Notes under the pieces: generated by a model | What the model was told of the DNA's origin: nothing | The model's database searches: none | Seen by the model: the letters and a program-made list of their open reading frames with translations, nothing else | Translations under genes and position numbers: made by a program | Assembly (NCBI GenBank): GCA_035327585.1 | Contig: DAOLDD010000011.1 | Coordinates: forward strand, 1-64,000 | Direction of reading: 5' to 3' | From: JAMLJG01 sp035327585 | GTDB taxonomy: Bacteria; Verrucomicrobiota; Kiritimatiellia; CAIVKH01 | Length of the DNA stretch: 64,000 bases | Part shown: positions 37,087 to 46,890 of the stretch, one piece after another | How positions within the stretch are numbered: position 1 is the stretch's first letter | Layout of the letters: each line of letters begins with the position of its first letter

Positions 37087-38220
37087 TCAATCGTTTCCGG
37101 GTGGTGCGTCCGCTTCTGGGGCGGGCGTGCGCTCCGATTGCGCCGCAATCAACTGGTCCCGCAGGAAGATGAATTTCTGCGCCTGGCTGAAGCTGAAAAC
37201 AAAGGTCCACGGGGAGACCTCGCGCTGCAGGCGCTCAACTTCGTTTCGCGTCGCGTTGCGCAGGGCGGCATCGGCGGACGCCGCCTCGGCATCGTCCGTT
37301 TGCAGCGGGTCAGGCTCCTCATAATCGAAGGTCATCCACGCGTAGCGCGCGCTGGCATCGTCCGCCTGTGCTCCCAATTCGACCCGCGCAATCAGGCCGT
37401 TGCTGGCGCGCGCGATCGCGACCTCGGCCTCCGCCCGGCCCAAGGTTTCATGGGGTATCGCCGGATCCACGACGGTTACCGCCGTGATCGCGCGGAAGGC
37501 GCGGAACCAGATGTCGGCGCTGGCCCCATTGATGGGTTTGTCCTGCAGGATATTGATGCCTGTGAGCGCGCCGTCCGGCGCCCGCGAAATTGCGTACATC
37601 GCGTCGTTGGAAGGCACGGCCGTCATCATCGTGATGGCGTCCGGGCGCAGGTCGAACAACGCTGTTTCAATCCAATCGGAAGGGCGTCGGCGAATGTCCG
37701 TCAGAAAGGGTTCGACCAGCACGACAGGACCGCGTCCCGCACGGGCGTAGCGGCTGTCCGGCGGAGAGAAGGTGTTGGGCATGGCCGCCGCGGTGCGCGG
37801 GTTTCCGAACAGGACATCATCGGATAGCCGGCCGTCCGGGCCGTACAGTTTGACGCGCGCGGGGAAGTTCGTGCTGTCGTCGACGAGGCCGAATTCACCC
37901 AGAACCGAGGTGCCCCCGCGCAGGACTTCCGCCACGCGAAGGTTGTCCATGCCGCGCAGGAGATCCGCGAGCTGGCTGAAGCGGGCCGGGAAGTTCCAGA
38001 GCGTTTCCACCGCCCAATCATCGCCTGTGCGCACCAATGTCACCTGCTGGGTTCCGCTTGAGATCTCAACCCGCGTGAGGGTGTTCACATCGGGAATGGT
38101 TAGCAGGCGTTGTCCCGCCTCGGGCGGCGGAATCGCCTCCGGCCGACGCGCCAGCCACAGGGCCAGCACGCCCAGCACGGCGACGAGGGCGATCAGAATG
38201 AGCAGCGTACGTGGTTTCAT
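37087..38220 (-). CDS. DUF4340 domain protein of the Gld-like transporter operon
   Basis: 377 residues with an N-terminal membrane anchor (TLLILIALVAVLGVLALWL) and a long extracytoplasmic DUF4340-type beta region (LTIPDVNTLTRVEISSG, WAVETLWNFPARFSQLADLLRGMDNLRVAEVL). DUF4340 genes are regularly found right after GldG-type genes in ABC-2 operons. The acidic C-terminus is probably flexible. Last gene of the operon; substrate of the transporter unknown. Confidence 0.82.
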   Translation of the reverse strand: MKPRTLLILIALVAVLGVLALWLARRPEAIPPPEAGQRLLTIPDVNTLTRVEISSGTQQVTLVRTGDDWAVETLWNFPARFSQLADLLRGMDNLRVAEVLRGGTSVLGEFGLVDDSTNFPARVKLYGPDGRLSDDVLFGNPRTAAAMPNTFSPPDSRYARAGRGPVVLVEPFLTDIRRRPSDWIETALFDLRPDAITMMTAVPSNDAMYAISRAPDGALTGINILQDKPINGASADIWFRAFRAITAVTVVDPAIPHETLGRAEAEVAIARASNGLIARVELGAQADDASARYAWMTFDYEEPDPLQTDDAEAASADAALRNATRNEVERLQREVSPWTFVFSFSQAQKFIFLRDQLIAAQSERTPAPEADAPPGND

Positions 38221-38244
38221 GGGTCGATCTCCGAAATTAGGCGC

Positions 38245-40131
38245 CTATCCCCGCGCACCGCGCCGCCGCCGCCATCCATGCACCAGGCCGAACAGGATGA
38301 CGAGCGCCGGCATCGCCCCGATGTTCGCGGCCTTTACCCAGAGGCCCAGCTTTTCGATTTCGCCGCGCAGGTTCTTCCGCACACCGCGAAGCTGGCGCTG
38401 GGTCTCCGACAGTTGCGAACGAAAATTTTCAATTTCAAGCCGCTGTTCAGGCGACACGATCAACTTTTGGTCGGCGTCCTTGCCCGCCTGCAATTCATCA
38501 ATCCGCATCTGCGTAAGGCGCAGTTGTTCCTGCAATTTCAACTCCTCCTGGCGCCAGCGTTCCTGGGCTTCCGCCTGGAGGTCCAGCACCCGCTGGAAAG
38601 GTCGGTCGAACGTGCTCCGACCCCGGAGCGCGAGCAGCGCATCGCCGCCGGCCAACTGCCCGGCGAGGTTGGCGGCGAAATTGATGTTGTCGTTAATCAA
38701 CTGGTACACACCGCGCCCGTACATCGGCAGACTGCGAGCCGCGAACGCATCGAAGAGACCGTCCACATCCGCGACGAGTACGATCGTTGTCTCCTTTTCA
38801 CTTTCCGCCCGGTGCGGCGCCTCGTCCGGCGTGCCCGCGGGGCCCGGTTGGTCGGGATTTTCGGGGCGTCCTTCGGGGAAGGCTGTTTTGAAACGTCCCG
38901 CGACGCGCACGGCGAGATGGAGCGGTACGGCCTCCTCGCGGAAGGAGGAAAACCCCATCGCCGTTCCCATCGACGCCTCGGCGCTGCTCATGCTGCCCGC
39001 CTCCGCGCTCGCGGTGATCAGCGGCGTGACCGTGACGCCGTCGACGGGCTCCACGCGAAACCAGCCGGCCATCGGCATCTGCATGAGATTCAACGCGGCG
39101 ATGGCGACATCGGTCTTGTTAAAGTTCTCGGGGCGCAACGTGAGCCAGCCGCGGTGCCGGTCAATCCGCCCGTCCGGCATCGTAACCCGCGTCGCCGCGC
39201 GCGGGTCCGCCACCACGCGGTCGGCCTCCATCGTGACGCCCCACGCGGAGGTGAGCCGGTTGAGTTCCGAGCGGACCTGGAAGGGGTCGCGGAGCTGCCT
39301 GCTTTGCGATTCCAGCTCGGTGAGGCACTGCGGGTCGAGGAAGGCGATCAGGCGTCCGCCGCGCAGGACAAATTGATCCAGCGCATACATCGCCGCGTCG
39401 GGAATATTGCGCGGGTGCACGACCAGCACGGTTTCGATATCCGCCGGCACCTCGCGCAGGGAGCCGGGCAATTCCACCAGCTCCGCAATGGCGCGGATTT
39501 CCTGCAGCGCGATCCACGGCGGCTGTTCGCGGCCCATCGACCAGGGCATGCCTGCCGTACCCATGATCGGCAGGGGACTGATCACGCCGAGTTTCGGCTT
39601 CTCCGTGATCGTCACTTCGTGGATGAGCCGGGTGACGAGAAATTCGAGTTGCGGCTCGTCCGCCGGCGAAAAGAACGGAATCACCGATTGCCGTGCGCCC
39701 GACATCGCGACGAGACCCAAATAGACCGGATCGCGGTCGCCCGCCGCGTCAAGGCGCGTGGCGGAAAGTCCGTAGCGCTGCGCCCATTCCTCCGCGTCGG
39801 AGTCGGGTCTCGGGTCGAGTATCTCCAGCGTCAGCCGCCTGCCGCCCGCCGTCTGGTATTCACGCAGCAGGTCGACGATCCGTCGTCCGTATTGTTTGAA
39901 CTGCTGCGGCGCCTGGTCCGCGCTGCGGCTGTAATAAAGTTTCAGCGTCACGTCGCGGCCGAGCCCGGCGACGAGCTGGCGCGTTCCCGGCGACAGGGTG
40001 TAGAGCGCGTCCGCCGTCAGGTCCGCGCGCACCCGCACGGCGCCCGCCACGACATTCAACAAGACCAGCGCAACGAGGGCCACAAGAAGGCCCGCCGCGC
40101 CGGTCGCCAGTTTGAATCGATTGGATTTCAT
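38245..40131 (-). CDS. GldG-like ABC transporter auxiliary protein
   Basis: 628 residues: an N-terminal transmembrane helix (GAAGLLVALVALVLLNVVAGAV), a large extracytoplasmic domain (DLTADALYTLSPGTRQL, LILEILDPRPDSDAEEWAQRYG, ... LDQFVLRGGRLIAFLDPQ) typical of GldG/ABC_transp_aux, a C-terminal coiled coil (QERWRQEELKLQEQLRLTQMRIDELQ) and a final helix (LGLWVKAANIGAMPALVILFGLVHG). In Bacteroidetes gliding, GldG works with GldA and GldF; outside that group such systems are common and their function is not settled. Confidence 0.85.
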   Translation of the reverse strand: MKSNRFKLATGAAGLLVALVALVLLNVVAGAVRVRADLTADALYTLSPGTRQLVAGLGRDVTLKLYYSRSADQAPQQFKQYGRRIVDLLREYQTAGGRRLTLEILDPRPDSDAEEWAQRYGLSATRLDAAGDRDPVYLGLVAMSGARQSVIPFFSPADEPQLEFLVTRLIHEVTITEKPKLGVISPLPIMGTAGMPWSMGREQPPWIALQEIRAIAELVELPGSLREVPADIETVLVVHPRNIPDAAMYALDQFVLRGGRLIAFLDPQCLTELESQSRQLRDPFQVRSELNRLTSAWGVTMEADRVVADPRAATRVTMPDGRIDRHRGWLTLRPENFNKTDVAIAALNLMQMPMAGWFRVEPVDGVTVTPLITASAEAGSMSSAEASMGTAMGFSSFREEAVPLHLAVRVAGRFKTAFPEGRPENPDQPGPAGTPDEAPHRAESEKETTIVLVADVDGLFDAFAARSLPMYGRGVYQLINDNINFAANLAGQLAGGDALLALRGRSTFDRPFQRVLDLQAEAQERWRQEELKLQEQLRLTQMRIDELQAGKDADQKLIVSPEQRLEIENFRSQLSETQRQLRGVRKNLRGEIEKLGLWVKAANIGAMPALVILFGLVHGWRRRRGARG

Positions 40132-40138
40132 CGTCCGC

Positions 40139-40873
40139 TCACTTGCTCTTGCGATTATCCAGCGCCACGTGCGTGGCCATCATCATGAAGACGATCACGC
40201 TGGCGAAATACAGCAGGTCGCGCAGGTCGACCACGCCGCGCTGTAGTTGTTCGTAGTGCGTGCTGAAGCTGAACCCCGCGACCACGTCGACGAACCAAGT
40301 CGGGGCGAAGGCGTACAGCGCGTCCGTCACTGGCGGATAACCGGCGAGCAGCAGGAATAGCCCGATCACCGCCGCGAGGATGAAGCTGATCACCTGGTTC
40401 CGTGTCAGCGCGGAGGTCAGCGCGCCAATCGCCAGATAGGCCCCCGCGAGCAGCGCGCTGCCGATGTAGCCGGTCACGATCGGGCCCGCGTCGGGGTTCC
40501 CCAGATAATACGCCGTCGCGACGACGGGGAAGGTGAGCGCCAGCGCCAGCAGCACGAACAGCCAAGCCGCGAGGAACTTCCCTAGAATCGCCTGCGCCGT
40601 CGTGACCGGCAGGGTCAGCAGCAGTTCGAGCGTACCCGTGCGGCGTTCCTCCGCCCAGAGCCGCATCGCGACCGCCGGCACGAGGATCAGGTAGAGCCAG
40701 GGGTGCCAGAAGAAAAAGCGATCCAGATTCGCCTGCCCGGCCTCGAAGAAGCGGCTCACGTTGAACGTGAAAAAAGCCGACAGCACGAGGAAGATCACGA
40801 TGAACACGTAGGCGACCGGCGAGTTGAAATAGGCCCGCCACTCGCGCTTGAGAATGGTAAGGATGGGGCTCAT
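40139..40873 (-). CDS. ABC-2 type transporter permease (GldF-like)
   Basis: 244 residues, six-helix ABC-2 permease: ILKREWRAYFNSPVAYVFIVIFLVLSAFFTF at the N-terminus, a long loop (FWHPWLYLILVPAVAMRLWAEERRTGTLELLLTLPVTTAQAILGKFLAAWLF) with the conserved ERRTGTLELLLTLP coupling region, then four more helices. Start and stop overlap or nearly touch both neighbours, so the operon is tight. Confidence 0.9.
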   Translation of the reverse strand: MSPILTILKREWRAYFNSPVAYVFIVIFLVLSAFFTFNVSRFFEAGQANLDRFFFWHPWLYLILVPAVAMRLWAEERRTGTLELLLTLPVTTAQAILGKFLAAWLFVLLALALTFPVVATAYYLGNPDAGPIVTGYIGSALLAGAYLAIGALTSALTRNQVISFILAAVIGLFLLLAGYPPVTDALYAFAPTWFVDVVAGFSFSTHYEQLQRGVVDLRDLLYFASVIVFMMMATHVALDNRKSK

Positions 40874-41598
40874 TTCGCGCCTCCCGCCACGTCCGCGGTC
40901 GTCGTCAGGCGGCGGAAGACCGCGTCCAGCGAACCTTGCTTCTTCAATTCAGCCGGCGTGCTGTCGGCGACGAGCTGGCCGCCGCTGATGATGATCGCGC
41001 GCGTGCAGATCGCCTCGACCTCCTCGAGAATGTGCGTGGAGAAGATGATGACCTTTTCGCGCGCCATCTCCTGGATCATGGTGCGAACGACGTATTTCTG
41101 GTTCGGGTCGAGCCCTTCCGTCGGCTCGTCGAGAATCAGCACCGGCGGATCGTGCAGGATCGCCTGCGCGAAGCAGGTGCGCTGGCGATAGCCTTTGGAG
41201 AGGGTTTCAATGGGCTGGCGTCGCACGCCGGTGAGGATGCACTTTTCGAGCGCGGCCTCGACGCGTTGACGCGCCTCCGCGCCGGTGAACCCGCGCATCG
41301 CCGCGATGAACGCGAGGAATTCCTCCACCGTCATGTCCCCGTAGGACGGTGCGTTTTCCGGCAGGTAACCGAGCCGCTTGCGGGCTTCGACCGGATGCTC
41401 CGCGACATCGAACCCGGCCACGTAGGCCTGGCCGGACGTGGGGGCCAGATAGCCCGTGATCATGCGCATCGTCGTCGTTTTTCCGGCGCCATTCGGCCCG
41501 AGGAATCCGAGGACTTCGCCCGGCTTCACTTCAAATGAGACGCCGCGCACCGCCGTGCGCGCGCCGAACGATTTGACCAGCTTGTCGACTTTGATCAT
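40870..41598 (-). CDS. ABC transporter ATP-binding protein (GldA-like)
   Basis: 242 residues. Walker A GPNGAGKTT, the Q-loop region, the signature LSKGYRQR and Walker B VLILDEPTEGLDP are all present, in the CcmA/GldA type of ABC-2 ATPase. The start is set at ATG 41598 (MIKVDKLVKSFG); the frame is open upstream but that extension reads through non-family sequence. It is the first gene of the operon and is preceded, within 150 bases, by the TTCCAACGTCTGTA repeats. Confidence 0.93.
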   Translation of the reverse strand: MIKVDKLVKSFGARTAVRGVSFEVKPGEVLGFLGPNGAGKTTTMRMITGYLAPTSGQAYVAGFDVAEHPVEARKRLGYLPENAPSYGDMTVEEFLAFIAAMRGFTGAEARQRVEAALEKCILTGVRRQPIETLSKGYRQRTCFAQAILHDPPVLILDEPTEGLDPNQKYVVRTMIQEMAREKVIIFSTHILEEVEAICTRAIIISGGQLVADSTPAELKKQGSLDAVFRRLTTTADVAGGAK

Positions 41599-41669
41599 AC
41601 AGCGACTGCGTCGCGACCTCCTTGTACCGACAGCGCATTTCGACAGGCCGTCCCGCCGCGCGTTCAAAA

Positions 41670-41738
41670 TTTTCAATGGCTGTAAAATACAGACGTTGGA
41701 AGCGTCCGCGAAGTGTTTTTACAGACGTTGGAATTTTA
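41670..41738. promoter_or_regulatory. TTCCAACGTCTGTA palindrome plus half site
   Basis: TTTTCAATGGCTGTA (41670-41684) faces TACAGACGTTGGAA (41688-41701), and a second TACAGACGTTGGAA lies at 41720-41733. The same word is present at 2930-2988. The palindrome is 72 bases upstream of the first gene of the transporter operon, so it may be an operator or part of a dispersed repeat. Confidence 0.55.
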
Positions 41739-41745
41739 TGCGCCC

Positions 41746-41912
41746 GGCGTAGCCTACAGAACTTCCGCTCCGTCCGCGCAAGGCGGACGGGGGCGGCGAG
41801 TCGTGCCGTGGACGGCGTAGCCGACGGAACTTCCGCTCCGTCCGCGCAAGGCGGACGGGGGCGGGGAGTCGTGCCGTGGACGGCGTAGCCGACAGAACTT
41901 CCGCTCCCTCCG
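41746..41912. repeat. 68-bp tandem repeat, two full and one partial copy
   Basis: GGCGTAGCC begins copies at 41746, 41814 and 41882, an exact 68-base period. Each carries GAACTTCCGCTCC and an internal hairpin CCGTCCGC-loop-GCGGACGG, then GAGTCGTGCCGTGGAC. Copies differ at a few bases (for example CTACAG, CGACGG, CGACAG after the GGCGTAGC start). Confidence 0.8.
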
Positions 41913-41968
41913 TCGCGCTTCGCGCTCCGGGCGGCTCCTGCCGGCTTGCCCGGCAGGGGAGGAAGTTC
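41895..41968 (-). terminator. Large hairpin after the metallophosphoesterase gene
   Basis: Outer arms GAACTTCC (41895-41902) and GGAAGTTC (41961-41968), with an inner stem CTGCCGG/CCGGCAG (41938-41944, 41950-41956). It lies 31 bases past the stop of the minus-strand gene and could stop transcription, but it also shares its GAACTTCC with the 68-bp tandem repeat, so it may be a repeat edge. No T-tract. Confidence 0.35.
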
Positions 41969-41998
41969 CCATGCGATGCGCGCGGGTGATCCGCCACC

Positions 41999-44665
41999 TT
42001 ATTCAGGGATTCGGGCGCGCAGGAAAAAGGCGCCCGCCTCCGCGGGGGGCGGGGCAATGGGCAGGACCTGCTGGCCGGCGGGGGGCTGGATGTTGGTGAG
42101 ATAGAGCCAGGCGGCGGGCTGGGCGAGGTTGGTGGTGAAGTACACGTCGTACGCGCGGTCACCGGCGGCGGACCATCGAAATTCGAGGCCACCGGGCGTG
42201 GTGACGAGATCCGCGGCGAGGACGGACTGCGCGTTGGTCGGCTGCGTGTTGGCGACGTACTCGTGGCGATTGTCGTAGCCGTCGCCGTCCGGGTCGTCGT
42301 CCGGCGCAGGCGCGAGGGCGTCGCCGAAATGTTGGTGGCTCCAGCCGTTTGGCAGGCCGTTGAAGGTGTAGTCGGCCCAGGGCATTAACACGGGCGCGGG
42401 GGTGAGCGTCAGCGTGTTGAACGCGTAGTTCCCATTTCCATCTTTCGCGCCGTAGGCCCGGCTGCCGATAACGACACCGGACAGGTAGCGATCCGTCCCG
42501 TTGGTGCTGCGGGAGACGATGACGCCGGCAATGGTCAGGCAGTCGATCGACCGGGCGCCGTTCGGCGCGTTCAGTGCGCTCCACGGGATCGCGCATTCCC
42601 AGCGGTCGGTGCGTCGGTTGCCGTCGTCGTTCACGGTTGTGGTGGGGACCTGGTTGGTGCCGTCGAATTGCGAGAGCTGTGCGCCGGGGACGGCGGGGAA
42701 GGTGCCGGAGTTCGTGCCGATGTAGAAAATGCCCTGGCCGAAGTTATAGCCATCGGCACCGAAGCTGAAATTCGAGAAGGATCCGCCGTCGCCATATTCG
42801 TCGCCGTAGAGGATGGCGATATCCATCGGCTCGGTGAACGCGAGGTTGTGCAGGTAGTCGAGCAATTGCGGGGGACCGCTTTTATGCCAGAGATTGAAGG
42901 CGTTGTCCCCGAGGGTATCCACGCCGATGAACAGGGCGAGGGCGTTGTTCGTGCTGCTGGTGGAAAGAAAAGTGTCCACGCCTCCGAGGTAGAGGTTCGT
43001 GGAGTCGTAGTTGAAGTAGAGGCGGCCGAATGTGCCAAATCCGGTTTTGGGTTCCAGTGGAACGAGTGCGCCGCCGCTGAGGTTGAAATCAAAGTTGTCG
43101 CCCACGTTGTTGGGCGAGCCGCCGCCGGTGATGACGGGGGACCCGGGTGCGACCACGGGAAGCGCGGGCGCCGCGGGTGGCGATGAGGTGGGCGCGGCGA
43201 GCAGGGCCTGCCAGTTCAGGGGAAGGGCGGGGTTGCCAAAGGTGTGGTTGCTGTGCCACATCTCGTCCTGATTCCGGAAGGCAAAAGCGATTCGCTGGGT
43301 CGCGGCGGGCGGGACGACGGTGTCGATGAACCAGCGGCCCGTGCCGGGCTCGTTGGTCATCGGCGCGTCCAACACGGCGCTGGAAAAGGCGTCGATGCCG
43401 AGGTGGATGTGGATCTGCGTCGCGCCCGCGAGCGGGCCGAGGTCGGCGTCGTACGTGATGCGTACCGGCTGGCCGGTCTGTGGGAAGGCGGGCGCGACGC
43501 GGACAATGCGGCCGCGGTTCGTCAGGGTGAGTGAATCCATCAACGCGCCGTCCCAGCGGAGCGCTTCCAGCTCCAGGATGGAGCCATTAAAATCGAGTTC
43601 GACGAAATGGTAGGCGGTGGACGATACGACGCCGACCGGAACATCCTTGGGGCTTGTCGGGTTGCCGCCGCCACCGCCGGTGGTGATGTAGTAGGCGCCG
43701 CGGTGCGGGCCGGACCGTTCGTACAGGTGGTTGTGTCCCGAGAAGACGATGTCCGCGCCGTACATGGAGATCAGCGGCACGAAGTTGCTGTAGGCCGGCT
43801 GGTAGCGGCTGTGTTTGTCGGTCCACGTGTAGACCGTGCGGTGCCAGTAGACGAAGGTCCAAAAGATGTTGGTGTTGTTGGCGGCGGCTTGCAGTGAGCG
43901 GGCGAGGAAATCGCGCTGGCCCGCGGGATCGTCCTCCGAGTTCAGCGCAATGAAGTGGCTGTGACCGTAGGTGTAGTCGTAGTAGCGTCCGTTGCCGGGT
44001 GCAGGCGGCACCGTAAAGAGGCCGAAGAAGTGCGAGCCGTCGTGCGGATAGGTGAACCATTCGTGGTTGCCCATCACGGGCATGATGGGCGCACGGGCGA
44101 GCAGTTCTTTTTCGCGCTCGAACCAGTCCTCCCAGAGCCACCAATCGTTGTCCCAGACGAGGTCGCCAACAACGATGTAGAAATCCGGCGCGCGGTTGGT
44201 CACCAAGGCGATGACTTTCGAGTGGTTGGTGGCGGGGTCGAAGATCCATGGCGCGCTGCCGTTGAGTACTGGCTGTTGCGTATCGGCGAAGACGGCGACA
44301 CGATACGAACCGGTTGTCCCAACCGGCGCCGTTTTGAAGGATGAAATCGGGGAGGAAAACCCGTCGTCCGACGCGGCCTGGTAATGGTAGCGCGTGCCCG
44401 GCGCGAGATCGCGCAGGGTGAAGACGTGGCGGAGCACGCAATCGCCGTTATGGACCGTGGTCCCGAGGTTGGTCGTGAGACCGTAGTGAACCGTGCCGCG
44501 TCCCGGTGCGTCACGCTCCCAGGACAGGTTAACGGTGGTGCGCGGGTCTTCCGACCAGCTCATGTAGGGCGGAATGTTTCGCGCCCATCCCGGGTCCGGC
44601 CAGCCCAACCCCGCGAGCAGCACGACGCCCGCCATCCGATTCCGCGTGCAGAAAATGCGCCTCAT
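41999..44665 (-). CDS. Secreted purple-acid-phosphatase-like metallophosphoesterase
   Basis: About 888 residues. A signal peptide (RMAGVVLLAGLGWPDPGWA) leads to a fibronectin-like PAP N-terminal domain (TVNLSWERD...TRYHYQAASDDG). The metallophosphatase domain has all five blocks: FADTQ, GDLVWDND, GNHEWF, WHRTVY and GHNHLYERSG. Beyond about residue 430 come beta domains (one DOMON-like or carbohydrate-binding in appearance) and a thrombospondin type 3-like calcium segment (DDDPDGDGYDNRHEY) common at the C-terminus of exported PVC proteins. It likely releases phosphate from exported organic phosphates. The start is uncertain; ATG 44665 gives the signal peptide, longer starts at 44692 or 44722 are possible. 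Confidence 0.82.
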   Translation of the reverse strand: MRRIFCTRNRMAGVVLLAGLGWPDPGWARNIPPYMSWSEDPRTTVNLSWERDAPGRGTVHYGLTTNLGTTVHNGDCVLRHVFTLRDLAPGTRYHYQAASDDGFSSPISSFKTAPVGTTGSYRVAVFADTQQPVLNGSAPWIFDPATNHSKVIALVTNRAPDFYIVVGDLVWDNDWWLWEDWFEREKELLARAPIMPVMGNHEWFTYPHDGSHFFGLFTVPPAPGNGRYYDYTYGHSHFIALNSEDDPAGQRDFLARSLQAAANNTNIFWTFVYWHRTVYTWTDKHSRYQPAYSNFVPLISMYGADIVFSGHNHLYERSGPHRGAYYITTGGGGGNPTSPKDVPVGVVSSTAYHFVELDFNGSILELEALRWDGALMDSLTLTNRGRIVRVAPAFPQTGQPVRITYDADLGPLAGATQIHIHLGIDAFSSAVLDAPMTNEPGTGRWFIDTVVPPAATQRIAFAFRNQDEMWHSNHTFGNPALPLNWQALLAAPTSSPPAAPALPVVAPGSPVITGGGSPNNVGDNFDFNLSGGALVPLEPKTGFGTFGRLYFNYDSTNLYLGGVDTFLSTSSTNNALALFIGVDTLGDNAFNLWHKSGPPQLLDYLHNLAFTEPMDIAILYGDEYGDGGSFSNFSFGADGYNFGQGIFYIGTNSGTFPAVPGAQLSQFDGTNQVPTTTVNDDGNRRTDRWECAIPWSALNAPNGARSIDCLTIAGVIVSRSTNGTDRYLSGVVIGSRAYGAKDGNGNYAFNTLTLTPAPVLMPWADYTFNGLPNGWSHQHFGDALAPAPDDDPDGDGYDNRHEYVANTQPTNAQSVLAADLVTTPGGLEFRWSAAGDRAYDVYFTTNLAQPAAWLYLTNIQPPAGQQVLPIAPPPAEAGAFFLRARIPE

Positions 44666-44811
44666 GCGAAGAATATAGGTCTGCGCGCGCATATCCGATA
44701 TGGCATTAACTGACTTTCCCATGGCCAAAACGCACGGAGAGGGAATAGCCAACGCCTCTTTCGATCGTGCGAGGGGGAGGGGCGCGTCGAGACGGATTCT
44801 TCGCGAATATC

Positions 44812-46440
<1,629 letters not shown>

Positions 46441-46447
46441 TGGAAAC

Positions 46448-46890
46448 AACCACGGATGGACACGGATTTACACGGATGAAACTTAGAGAACAATGCGGTC
46501 CCAATCCAGCTTTGGGTTTGAAAAATTAAGTAGAAGGCCGACCTTCAACCCTGTGATGCGTAGATAATTAAGCATCTGTCCCCGCTCCACATCAGTGATC
46601 CGTTCAACGGTCTTGGTGTCAACCACCACTTTTCAAAGCAGACCAAATCTGGAATAAAGGTGCCCACACTACGCCCTTTGTACGTGATGGGATAAACGGG
46701 TTGTTGCATGAACGGAATGCCGCGCAATTCGAGTTCCACGACCAGTGCGTTTTCATAAGGCTTTTCATGAAAGCCGTGGCCGATCTGGTTGAGGACTTCC
46801 ATGGCAGCCCCAATTATAGCGTGCGTTTCTTCCGCATGGATGAGTTTGGACGCCTTGGATTCCGTGTTCATCCGTGTTGATCCGTGGTTA
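46448..46890. mobile_element. Putative small repeat cassette with inverted CACGGAT arms enclosing a GxxExxY gene
   Basis: Left arm (46448-46479) begins AACCACGGATGGACACGGAT and continues with TACACGGATGA. The right arm (46859-46890) is its inverse, reading on the minus strand TAACCACGGATCAACACGGA and TGAACACGGA. The ATG of the enclosed pseudogene lies within the right arm's CACGGATGAACACGGA. The arms are 32 bases each and flank about 380 bases. The right arm also supplies the purM stop codon (46888-46890). No transposase. I infer a non-autonomous mobile unit or REP/MITE-like element that carries a gene. Confidence 0.55.
46483..46871 (-). pseudogene. GxxExxY protein (PDDEXK_3 family), frameshifted
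   Basis: The reading frame from ATG 46871 gives the family hallmarks GAAMEVLNQIGHGFHEKPYENAL (GxxExxY motif GFHEKPY) and a PDLV nuclease-like motif. After FEK the frame is lost: AAAGTGGTGG at 46624-46633 seems to lack one G. Restoring a G gives VVVDTKTVERITDVERGQ, then MLNYLRITGLKVGLLLNF and a stop at 46483, the complete family C-terminus of about 130 residues. Function of the family unknown. Flanked by inverted arms of a cassette. Confidence 0.85.

Larger units (their letters stand above)
41599..41998. other. Repeat-filled intergenic region
   Basis: These 400 bases contain no gene that I can support. In order they hold the TTCCAACGTCTGTA motifs (41670-41738), a three-copy 68-bp tandem repeat (41746-41912) and a large hairpin (41895-41968). 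Confidence 0.7.

Noticed and set aside
38110..40188. Long open frame on the plus strand opposite the GldG-like gene
   Set aside because: Composition is that of an antisense shadow in GC-rich DNA; no family resemblance or start signals.
41746..41912. CRISPR array
   Set aside because: The repeat is a contiguous 68-bp tandem unit without unique spacers, and no cas genes are nearby.
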